In this document: positions 56,658-64,000 of the stretch, in pieces
Layout: each line of letters begins with the position of its first letter
How positions within the stretch are numbered: the first letter of the stretch is position 1
Assembly (NCBI GenBank): GCA_949290575.1
Contig: CASESJ010000001.1
Coordinates: 62,001 to 126,000, forward strand
DNA: 64,000 nt
From: an uncultured Clostridia bacterium
Lineage (GTDB): Bacteria > Bacillota > Clostridia > Christensenellales > Borkfalkiaceae
Reading direction: 5' to 3'
Made by a program: the position numbers and the translations under genes
Notes under the pieces: generated by a model
Told to the model about the DNA's origin: nothing
Database searches by the model: none
The model's input: the letters and a program-made list of their open reading frames with translations, nothing else

Positions 56658-57677
56658 ATGGCAATATCGTATAAAGACAGCGGCGTAGACGTAGAAAGAG
56701 GTTATGAGGCTGTAAAGCTCATGCGTGACCACGTCAAATCGACGTATAACGAAAACGTTCTCGGCGACATAGGTTCGTTCGGCGGCTTTTTCAGCATGCC
56801 CAAGGGTTATAAAGAACCCGTACTCGTATCGGGCACGGACGGAGTGGGCACAAAGCTCAAGTACGCTTTCATTTCGGGCAGACACGATACCATAGGTATC
56901 GACGCCGTGGCTATGTGCGTAAACGACATAGTCTGCCAGGGTGCAAAACCTCTGTTCTTTTTGGACTACTTCGCAACGGGCAAGCTTTCGCCCGAAGTTG
57001 TCGCAACCGTAGTTTCGGGCGTTGCAGAGGGCTGCCGCCAGTGCGGAGCAGCTTTAATCGGCGGCGAAACGGCAGAAATGCCCGGTTTCTATGCAGACGG
57101 CGAATACGACATTGCCGGTTTTGCCGTCGGCGTAGTAGATAAGAAAAAGGTCATCAACGGCAAGAAAATTAAATCGGGCGACGTGCTCATCGGCATTAAG
57201 TCGAGCGGCGTGCATTCCAACGGATATTCGCTCGTGCGCAAGCTCTGGGGCGAAAATTCTGAAGAGCTTGAAAAGTACGACGAACGCCTCGGAGCAAAGC
57301 CCATAGACGTGCTTCTGACGCCCACCAGAATTTATGTGAATTCCATACTTGCCCTCATTGAAAAGGTCAAAGTAAAGGGCATCGCCCATATAACGGGCGG
57401 CGGCTTCATAGAAAACATTCCCCGCATTTTCCCCGAGGGAATAGGTTGCAGAATAAACACAAAGTCATACGAAGTTCCCGCAATATTCTCAATCATGCAG
57501 AAGAAAGCGGGCATAAAGAAGGAGCAGGCATACAACACCTTCAATATGGGCATAGGCATGGTCGTCTGCGTAGCCAAGAAGGACGCGGAGGCGGCAATGG
57601 AACAGCTTCGCTCAACGGGCGAAGAGTGCTTTATTATCGGTAAGACCTGCAAGGGCAGCGGGGTGAAACTGGTTTGA
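56658..57677 (+). CDS. purM: Phosphoribosylformylglycinamidine cyclo-ligase
   Basis: 339 residues, PurM/AIR synthetase of the ATP-grasp-like superfamily: YKDSGVDVERGYE near residue 5, GSFGGFF, VSGTDGVGTKLKYAF near 59-73, GGETAEMPGFY near 135 and ITGGGFIENIPRIFPEG near 246. It closes the imidazole ring of AIR. AGGAG precedes the ATG and the stop overlaps purN by one base. Confidence 0.96.
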   Translation: MAISYKDSGVDVERGYEAVKLMRDHVKSTYNENVLGDIGSFGGFFSMPKGYKEPVLVSGTDGVGTKLKYAFISGRHDTIGIDAVAMCVNDIVCQGAKPLFFLDYFATGKLSPEVVATVVSGVAEGCRQCGAALIGGETAEMPGFYADGEYDIAGFAVGVVDKKKVINGKKIKSGDVLIGIKSSGVHSNGYSLVRKLWGENSEELEKYDERLGAKPIDVLLTPTRIYVNSILALIEKVKVKGIAHITGGGFIENIPRIFPEGIGCRINTKSYEVPAIFSIMQKKAGIKKEQAYNTFNMGIGMVVCVAKKDAEAAMEQLRSTGEECFIIGKTCKGSGVKLV

Positions 57678-58294
57678 TGAAGCGCATTGCGGTGTTCGCC
57701 AGCGGCGGCGGAACCGATTTTCAGTCGATAATTGACGCAAACGAAAGGCAGCATTTCTGCGAGATAGCCTGCCTCATTGCCTCAAAAGATGGCATAGGCG
57801 CGATTGAGCGCGCAAAAAAACACGGAATTCCTTCCGAAGTTTTTGCCAAAAAGGATTATCCCGACCTTGAGGAGCTGTATAAAAAGCTCGAGTTCACGCT
57901 CAATATGCGCGGAGTTGACTACATTGTTCTCGCGGGCTGGCTCAAGATAATACCGCTGAGCTTTATAAAGGCGTTCGAGGACAGAATTATAAACATTCAC
58001 CCGTCGCTCATACCGTCATTCTGCGGAAGCGGCTATTACGGACTTAAAGTACATCAGGCAGTTATAGATTACGGCGCAAAGATATCGGGCTGCACGGTGC
58101 ATTTCGTCAACGAAGTGCCTGACGGCGGCGCGATTATCGCGCAGAGAGCTGTGGAAGTACAGGACGGCGACACCGCGGAAAGTCTGCAGGCTCGCATTCT
58201 CGAAGTCGAGCACGAACTGCTGCCTCTGTGCGTAAAGAAACTGTGCGAAGGCAAAATTAAAAAGACAGGTCGTTCCGTCGCAGTCATTGACTGA
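57677..58294 (+). CDS. purN: Phosphoribosylglycinamide formyltransferase
   Basis: 205 residues, folate-dependent GART: FASGGGTDFQSIIDA near residue 6, the catalytic Asn-His region NIHPSLIPSFCG near 106 and GCTVHFVNEVPDGGAIIAQ near 139. It transfers the formyl group from 10-formyl-THF to GAR. The ATG at 57677 shares bases with the purM stop (TGATG-like), so it is coupled. Confidence 0.95.
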   Translation: MKRIAVFASGGGTDFQSIIDANERQHFCEIACLIASKDGIGAIERAKKHGIPSEVFAKKDYPDLEELYKKLEFTLNMRGVDYIVLAGWLKIIPLSFIKAFEDRIINIHPSLIPSFCGSGYYGLKVHQAVIDYGAKISGCTVHFVNEVPDGGAIIAQRAVEVQDGDTAESLQARILEVEHELLPLCVKKLCEGKIKKTGRSVAVID

Positions 58295-58317
58295 TAACAA
58301 TAATTATGGAGGGAAAT

Positions 58318-58905
58318 ATGAAGGCTAACAGGGTTATAGACGTGATTTTTGCGTTCGCTGTTTTTGCGGCATTTGTTACGTGTTTTTCGCTTTTTTACAG
58401 CGCAATTGAGATGTTGAACTATGACACAGTTGTAAAAGTTATTGAGTCATATAAAAATATATATGACGATATGCAGAAACCCATGGCAATATTAATAATT
58501 ATCGGTGCTGTTTTTGGCGTTTTGGGTTCTGTAGATGCAGTGTTTGCTTATTTGGTTAAGAGTAAAAATGCAAAAATAATTTTATCCTGCATAGCACTGC
58601 TTGTTTATGTAGCATTTATCGTTCTTATTGTGCTGGCTGTCAGTCATTGGTATTTATTTTTAGGTGAAGATACCAAAGTAACTAGTGCAGCATACATTGA
58701 TTTTGTAAATGGCATTCGCCCGATACGCATCACTGACGGATATGCACCGCATTTTACATTATATTCACTAACTATGACATCGTTAATTACGCCACTTGCG
58801 ATGTTTCTTGTTATTGTATGTATTCTCGGATATACGCTTTTCAGGGTTTGTCTTAAAGATAAAAACAATAATAGTGAAGTTGCAGGGGTGGAAACAGACG
58901 AATAA
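58318..58905 (+). CDS. Membrane protein of unknown function inserted in the purine operon
   Basis: 195 residues from ATG 58318 (GGAGGG at 58308-58313). Four membrane segments, short loops and an acidic C-terminal tail. No family recognised. It lies 23 bp after purN and 70 bp before purH on the same strand, so it is probably co-transcribed. The DNA is clearly more AT-rich than the flanking pur genes and uses more T/A-ending codons, suggesting later acquisition. Could be a purine-related transporter or merely a hitchhiker; function unknown. Confidence 0.7.
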   Translation: MKANRVIDVIFAFAVFAAFVTCFSLFYSAIEMLNYDTVVKVIESYKNIYDDMQKPMAILIIIGAVFGVLGSVDAVFAYLVKSKNAKIILSCIALLVYVAFIVLIVLAVSHWYLFLGEDTKVTSAAYIDFVNGIRPIRITDGYAPHFTLYSLTMTSLITPLAMFLVIVCILGYTLFRVCLKDKNNNSEVAGVETDE

Positions 58906-58975
58906 ATGTTGGTAATTTTTACATCACTTATATTGCATTTAATTTGAATTTACTTTTAAAAAAGGAGTTATAAGC

Positions 58976-60595
58976 ATGGAAATGAAGAAGAGAGCGCTTG
59001 TCAGCGTTTCGGACAAAGCCGGAATAGTAGAATTCTGCAAGGGACTTGCAGAGTGCGGATTTGAAATTATCTCAACGGGCGGCACAGCCAAGGCATTGAA
59101 AGAGGCGGGACTTAAAGTCATCGGAATATCGGAAATCACGGGCTTTCCCGAGTGCCTCGACGGCAGAGTAAAAACTCTTCACCCCAATGTGCATGCGGGA
59201 CTTCTTGCCATGCGCTCCAATCCCGAGCATATGAAACAGCTCGAGGAACTCAACATAAATACAATAGACGTAGTCTGCGTAAATCTCTATCCCTTCAAGG
59301 CAACGCTTGCCAAGGGCGCAGATTTTGCCGAGTGCGTCGAAAACATCGACATCGGCGGTCCTACAATGATAAGAGCCGCCGCAAAGAACTATCAGGACGT
59401 TGCGGTCATCGTCGACCCCAAGGACTACGAAAAAGTCCTCTCCGAGCTTCGCGCGGGCGGCGTAACGCTTGAAACAAAAAAGTACCTTCAGTACAAGGTT
59501 TTCGCTCATACCGCCGTCTACGACAGCCTTATTTCCAACTACCTTGCAAGTCAGCTGGGCATAACCTTCCCCGACAGCGTAACTTTCGCATACGAAAAGG
59601 CACAGGACATGCGCTACGGCGAAAATCCCCAGCAGCAGGCGGTCTTCTACAACGAAGAATTTATCCGTCCGGGATCGCTGTCTTCAGCAAAACAGCTCTG
59701 GGGCAAGGAACTTTCCTACAATAACATAAACGACGCGAACGGCGCGCTCGAACTTCTGAAAGAGTTCGGCTCAACACCCGCAGTCGTTGCATGCAAGCAT
59801 GCAAATCCCTGCGGCGTCGGCACGGGCGAGACCATTCACGAGGCATATCTTCGCGCTTACAATTCCGACCCCGTATCCGTTTTCGGCGGAATACTTGCAA
59901 TCAACGGCGAGGTCGACGCCGCTACCGCAACGGAAATCAACAAGATTTTCATTGAAATAGTGATGGCACCTTCCTATTCCAAGGAAGCACTCGAAATTCT
60001 CGAAGGCAAGAAAAATATCCGCCTTCTTCAGATCGATGACATTTCCGCGCCCAGAGCAAAGGATGCGTACGACATGAAAAAGGTCTATGGCGGTCTGCTC
60101 GTTCAGCAGTACGACAATACGCTTCTGCACGACGAGGACGAAAGCCTATTCTCTGCAAAAGCGCAGGTTGAAGAAAAAGTGCTCACAACGGGCAAGACGA
60201 GGACGGTTTACGGTCTCGGCGTAGTCACAGACCGCACACCCACGGCAGAGGAAGTCGAGGCGCTGAAATTTGCGTGGAAGGTGGTAAAACACACCAAATC
60301 GAACGCAATAGTTATAGGCAAGCAGGGCAGAACTACGGGTATCGGCATGGGACAGACCAACCGTATCTGGGCGGCTCAGCAGGCTATTGCTCACGCCGGC
60401 GAAGAGGCAAAGGGGTCGGTTATGGCGTCGGATGCTTTCTTCCCCTTCCCCGATTGCGTGGAAGAGTGCGTAAAGGCAGGAATTACAGCTATAATTCAGC
60501 CGGGCGGCTCAATTCAGGACAAGGCTTCGGTTGAGGCATGCAACGCAGCAGGCATTGCAATGGTATTTGTCGGAGACAGACATTTCAAACACTGA
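58976..60595 (+). CDS. purH: Bifunctional AICAR transformylase / IMP cyclohydrolase
   Basis: 539 residues. The N-terminal IMP cyclohydrolase domain has [27 protein letters not shown] and [15 protein letters not shown]; the C-terminal AICAR transformylase domain has [27 protein letters not shown] near 270 and [18 protein letters not shown] near 481. It catalyses the last two steps to IMP. GGAG precedes the ATG. It is followed by purD 17 bp later. Confidence 0.96.
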   Translation: MEMKKRALVSVSDKAGIVEFCKGLAECGFEIISTGGTAKALKEAGLKVIGISEITGFPECLDGRVKTLHPNVHAGLLAMRSNPEHMKQLEELNINTIDVVCVNLYPFKATLAKGADFAECVENIDIGGPTMIRAAAKNYQDVAVIVDPKDYEKVLSELRAGGVTLETKKYLQYKVFAHTAVYDSLISNYLASQLGITFPDSVTFAYEKAQDMRYGENPQQQAVFYNEEFIRPGSLSSAKQLWGKELSYNNINDANGALELLKEFGSTPAVVACKHANPCGVGTGETIHEAYLRAYNSDPVSVFGGILAINGEVDAATATEINKIFIEIVMAPSYSKEALEILEGKKNIRLLQIDDISAPRAKDAYDMKKVYGGLLVQQYDNTLLHDEDESLFSAKAQVEEKVLTTGKTRTVYGLGVVTDRTPTAEEVEALKFAWKVVKHTKSNAIVIGKQGRTTGIGMGQTNRIWAAQQAIAHAGEEAKGSVMASDAFFPFPDCVEECVKAGITAIIQPGGSIQDKASVEACNAAGIAMVFVGDRHFKH

Positions 60596-60612
60596 TATTT
60601 CGGGATAAAAAC

Positions 60613-61893
60613 ATGAACGTACTCGTAATAGGCAACGGCGGCAGGGAGCATGCAATATTGCTTGCTTTAAGGAAGAGCCGCAGAGTTGATAAATTATACT
60701 GTATGAAGGGCAATGCAGGCACGGCGGAGATAGCCGAAAACGTCGACGTCGACTATATGGACGCAGAGGCGGTCAAAGCTTTTGCGCTTGCAAACCCTCA
60801 GATAGATTACTATGTCGTCGCACCCGACGACCCACTTGCCGCAGGCATTGTGGACGAGCTTGAAAGTATCGGCAAACGCTGTTTTGGACCGCGTAAAAAT
60901 GCCGCAATAATCGAGGCGAGCAAGGCGTTTGCCAAAGATTTAATGAAAAAATACGGCATACCCACCGCGGAAAGTGCGACCTTTTCAAACTACGGCGACG
61001 CGCTCGAATATGTTCGCGCAAAGGGTGCTCCGATAGTCCTTAAAGCCGACGGACTGGCACTTGGTAAGGGCGTCCTTATTTGTAAGACGCTGAAAGAGGC
61101 TGAAGAGGGGCTTAAGGAGATAATGCTCGACAAGGCTTTCGGTCGCGCTGGCGAAAAGATAGTTATTGAAGAGTGTATGCAAGGTCTTAAATATACTCCC
61201 GGCGAAGAGGTCTCCGTGCTTGCCTTCACCGACGGCAAGACAATCGTGCCCATGATAACCTCCTGCGACCACAAGCGCGCAGGCGACGGCGATACGGGGC
61301 TGAATACGGGCGGCATGGGAACGTTCTCGCCCTGCCCGTTCTGGACCGAGGAGATTGCCGACGAGGTATATAACAAGATAATGCTTCCCACCATGAACGC
61401 AATGAATGCCGAGGGCAGAACATTCAAAGGCTGCCTGTATTTCGGGCTCATGCGCACGGACAAGGGAATGAGAGTGGTTGAATACAATGCCCGTTTCGGC
61501 GACCCCGAAACGCAGGTAGTTCTGCCCATGCTCAGGACGGATATAATGGATATATTCGAGGCGGTGACCGACGGTAAGCTTTCGGATATAAAGATTGAGT
61601 GGGAAGATGGCGCGTGCGTGTGCGTAGTGCTCGCAAGCGGCGGCTATCCACTGCATTATGTCAAGGGCAAAGAGATCAAAATAGGCGATACGGGCGATTG
61701 TATGCTCGTGCATGCAGGCACGGCGATAAAGGACGGCAAACTCGTCACGAGCGGCGGCAGAGTTTTAGGCGTCGTAGCAAAGGGCGAGAATGTCGAAGAG
61801 GCAAGAAAAAAGGCATACGCCGCAGTTTCGCAAATCAGTTGGGAAGGAATGCAGTACCGCAAGGATATCGGCATAAAGTACCGCGAAGGTTAA
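60613..61893 (+). CDS. purD: Phosphoribosylamine--glycine ligase
   Basis: 426 residues, GARS ATP-grasp enzyme: NVLVIGNGGREHAI at the N-terminus, GPRKNAAIIEASKAFAKDLM near 95, PIVLKADGLALGKGV near 137, GEEVSVLAF, MGTFSPCP and EYNARFGDPETQV near 290. It ligates glycine to phosphoribosylamine. The ATG at 60613 is the conserved start, though only CGGG lies upstream. A longer frame into purH is not credible. Confidence 0.95.
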   Translation: MNVLVIGNGGREHAILLALRKSRRVDKLYCMKGNAGTAEIAENVDVDYMDAEAVKAFALANPQIDYYVVAPDDPLAAGIVDELESIGKRCFGPRKNAAIIEASKAFAKDLMKKYGIPTAESATFSNYGDALEYVRAKGAPIVLKADGLALGKGVLICKTLKEAEEGLKEIMLDKAFGRAGEKIVIEECMQGLKYTPGEEVSVLAFTDGKTIVPMITSCDHKRAGDGDTGLNTGGMGTFSPCPFWTEEIADEVYNKIMLPTMNAMNAEGRTFKGCLYFGLMRTDKGMRVVEYNARFGDPETQVVLPMLRTDIMDIFEAVTDGKLSDIKIEWEDGACVCVVLASGGYPLHYVKGKEIKIGDTGDCMLVHAGTAIKDGKLVTSGGRVLGVVAKGENVEEARKKAYAAVSQISWEGMQYRKDIGIKYREG

Positions 61894-61896
61894 AAT

Positions 61897-64000
61897 ATGA
61901 TATACAGAATTTTTGTTGAAAAAAAGGATAATTTACAGGCAAAAAAGGTCGCAGAGGACATCAAAAACCTGCTTAAAATAGACGTTGAGGACGTTCGTCA
62001 GCTCATACGCTATGACGTTGAAAATATCAGTCGAGAGGAGTTCGAGGCTGCCGTTCCTAGCGTATTTTCAGAGCCTCCCGTAGATAATGTTTACCTCGAA
62101 GAGGTCAGTTTTCCCGCAGATTACAGCGTTTTTGCCATTGCGTACCTTACGGGTCAGTATGACCAGCGCGCAGACAGCGCGGCGCAGTGCGTTCAGCTGC
62201 TTACGCAGAAGGAACGTCCTTTAATCAAGTGTGCAAATGTATATGCAGTAAAGGGCGTAAACGATGAACAGCTTGCAAAAATCAAAAAGCACCTCATCAA
62301 CCCCGTCGAAAGCGAGGAGGTTTCGCTTGAAAAGCCCTCTTCGCTCGCTCACGTTGCCGTGCGCGCAGACGACGTCAAGGAGGTTGAGGGCTTTATAGGC
62401 ATGACTGACGAAGAAATAGCCGCATACCACGCAAAAATGGGGCTTGCAATGACTGTTGCAGATCTCGTGTTCGTGCGCGATTATTTCAAGGGCGAAAAGC
62501 GCAATCCCACCGAGACTGAAATAAGGGTAATAGATACATACTGGTCGGACCATTGCCGTCATACGACATTTGCTACAGAGATCAGCGAAATAAGCGTTCA
62601 TTCGGACAATCCTCACATAAACGCCGCACTTTCGCTCTATCGCGACCTGTTTGCCGAAATGTACGCAAACAGACCTGATAAATATCCCTGCCTTATGGAT
62701 ATAGCGACGATTGCGGTTAAAAAGCTCAAAAAGGAAGGGCTTTTGAACAATCTCGACGAATCTGACGAAATCAATGCCTGCTCGATAAAAATTGACGCCG
62801 TGCTCGACGGCAAGAAGCAGAGCTATACCGTCATGTTCAAGAACGAAACGCACAATCACCCCACCGAAATCGAACCTTTCGGCGGCGCGGCAACCTGCCT
62901 CGGCGGCGCGATACGCGACCCTCTTTCGGGCAGAACGTATGTCATTCAGTCAATGCGAGTGACGGGCTGCGCAGACCCCACCGAGAGCCTCGACGCAACG
63001 CTCAAGGGAAAACTTCCCCAAAGAGTTATAACCAAGACTGCGGCTTCGGGCTTTTCGTCCTACGGCAACCAGATAGGTCTTGCAACCGGTCAGGTTGACG
63101 AAGTCTATCACAGCGGCTACAAGGCGAAGAGGCTTGAGACGGGCTATGTAGTGGGCGGTGCGGTATCCGACATGATTTACCGTGAAAAGCCCTGCAAGGG
63201 CGACATTATTATCCTTCTCGGCGGCGAAACGGGCAGAGACGGCTGCGGCGGCGCGACGGGCTCATCCAAGGCGCACGACGAAAAGTCTGTTCAGACCTGC
63301 GGCGCCGAGGTGCAGAAGGGTAACGCGCTCACAGAGCGCAAACTTCAGCGTCTCTTCCTCAACAAGGAAGTAACGCGCAAAATCAAAAAATGCAACGACT
63401 TCGGCGCGGGCGGCGTATCCGTCGCCATTGGTGAGCTCGCTGACGGGCTTGTAATAGAGCTTGACAAAGTTCCCAAAAAGTATGAGGGACTTTCGGGCAC
63501 AGAGCTTGCGATTTCCGAATCTCAGGAAAGAATGGCAGTAGTTGTAGATCCTGCCGACGTCGAACAATTTATAAATCTTGCCGCACAGGAAAACCTTACT
63601 GCAACACCTGTTGCAACCGTAACAGACGACAGAAGAATGAAGATGTATCACCGCGGCAAAGTCATAGTAGATATATCGAGAGACTTCCTCGACACCAACG
63701 GCGTAAAGCAGGTGACCAAAGCGGCAATCAACGACAACGTTACCGACTTTTTTAAAGTTCCCGAAATTACAGATTTTTCAAAGGCTCTTGCGCAAACGCT
63801 TTCACGCCTCAATGTCTGTTCCAAGAAGGGACTTTGCGAAATGTTCGACTCAACTATAGGCGCGCGTTCGGTATATATGCCCTTCGGCGGCAAATATCAG
63901 CTCTCGCCCGTAATTGCAATGGCGGCAAAGGTTGTTGGCGGCGAGACGGACGACTGCACCGTATCGGCATACGGTTACAGTCCTGACCTCATGTCGTCGT
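61897..64000 (+). CDS. purL: Phosphoribosylformylglycinamidine synthase (3' end outside window)
   Basis: The frame opens at ATG 61897, three bases after purD, and stays open to the window edge (701 codons). The N-terminus (YRIFVEKKDNLQAKKVAEDI) and the motifs DHCRHTTF near residue 220, NETHNHPTEIEPFGGAATCL near 315 and GAVSDMIYREKPCKGD near 420 show the long single-chain FGAM synthase rather than the small PurL/PurQ/PurS form. A C-terminal glutaminase domain is therefore expected beyond the window. It converts FGAR to FGAM with glutamine and ATP. Confidence 0.95.
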   Translation, partial: MIYRIFVEKKDNLQAKKVAEDIKNLLKIDVEDVRQLIRYDVENISREEFEAAVPSVFSEPPVDNVYLEEVSFPADYSVFAIAYLTGQYDQRADSAAQCVQLLTQKERPLIKCANVYAVKGVNDEQLAKIKKHLINPVESEEVSLEKPSSLAHVAVRADDVKEVEGFIGMTDEEIAAYHAKMGLAMTVADLVFVRDYFKGEKRNPTETEIRVIDTYWSDHCRHTTFATEISEISVHSDNPHINAALSLYRDLFAEMYANRPDKYPCLMDIATIAVKKLKKEGLLNNLDESDEINACSIKIDAVLDGKKQSYTVMFKNETHNHPTEIEPFGGAATCLGGAIRDPLSGRTYVIQSMRVTGCADPTESLDATLKGKLPQRVITKTAASGFSSYGNQIGLATGQVDEVYHSGYKAKRLETGYVVGGAVSDMIYREKPCKGDIIILLGGETGRDGCGGATGSSKAHDEKSVQTCGAEVQKGNALTERKLQRLFLNKEVTRKIKKCNDFGAGGVSVAIGELADGLVIELDKVPKKYEGLSGTELAISESQERMAVVVDPADVEQFINLAAQENLTATPVATVTDDRRMKMYHRGKVIVDISRDFLDTNGVKQVTKAAINDNVTDFFKVPEITDFSKALAQTLSRLNVCSKKGLCEMFDSTIGARSVYMPFGGKYQLSPVIAMAAKVVGGETDDCTVSAYGYSPDLMSS

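Noticed and set aside
1..64000. tRNA, rRNA or insertion sequences
   Set aside because: I looked in the intergenic spaces and saw no cloverleaf, rRNA or transposase sequence; a short or unusual RNA could still be missed by eye.

Overview
The window looks like a chromosome segment of an anaerobic, spore-forming Firmicute, probably a gut-type clostridium. The evidence is an intact spoIIID, the mcsA-mcsB-clpC set, a GGGtGRT protein beside an IscU-like scaffold, a TM1266-type hydrogenase regulator, Clostridia-style repeat surface proteins, and strong AGGAGG ribosome binding sites with TTGACA/TATAAT promoters. I see no rRNA, tRNA, CRISPR array, transposase or integrase. Genus cannot be fixed from what is visible.

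Layout. 0-1.6 kb: a lipoprotein cut by the window edge and an HTH/zinc-ribbon membrane protein, with two matching palindromes upstream. 1.6-7.6 kb: a minus-strand carbon-metabolism operon (phosphohexomutase, transketolase, methyltransferase), divergent from proS. 7.9-11.2 kb: a two-gene unit, a YhhN (lysoplasmalogenase-like) / iron alcohol dehydrogenase fusion translationally coupled to an ALDH3-type fatty aldehyde dehydrogenase, which reads like a plasmalogen/fatty-aldehyde module. 11.2-18.4 kb: a long AT-rich non-coding stretch, then a 2081-residue lipoprotein with six Ig-like repeats and a pectate-lyase-like domain. 18.6-21.8 kb: a MarR regulator with a frameshifted YczE-like membrane protein, then the GGGtGRT/scaffold pair. 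22-26 kb: mcsA-mcsB-clpC. 27.4-37.1 kb: a surface phosphopolymer cluster (LicD, cytidylyltransferase, SDR, TagF-like, TagD, GDPD, flippase) lying between a truncated and a complete copy of spoIIID. 37-46 kb: housekeeping genes (ilvE, recX, birA, nnrD, an orphan mazF, lspA, an rluD-like gene, der, plsY). 46-52 kb: an aconitase-like hydratase, a Cys/His-rich lipoprotein, the TM1266 regulator and an ABC importer whose binding protein appears circularly permuted. 52.4-64 kb: a purine operon purE-C-(purF-like)-F-M-N-X-H-D-L, with purL running off the end.

How the parts fit. The purine operon covers most of the route from PRPP to IMP; purK and purB are not in view, and it carries a second PurF-like protein that has lost its glutaminase residues plus an inserted membrane protein. 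The YhhN-ADH/ALDH pair could take the aldehyde released from lysoplasmalogen to either the alcohol or the acid. In the phosphopolymer cluster, TagD would supply CDP-glycerol to the TagF-like transferase, while the IspD/TarI-like enzyme, the SDR and LicD may form a second CDP-alditol branch, with the flippase exporting the product.

Standout observations are the circularly permuted binding protein, the YhhN-ADH-ALDH3 unit, the spoIIID direct repeat bracketing the polymer cluster, a possible programmed -1 frameshift site in the YczE-like gene, and several genes whose -10 box lies only 6-8 nt before the start codon, which suggests leaderless mRNAs.
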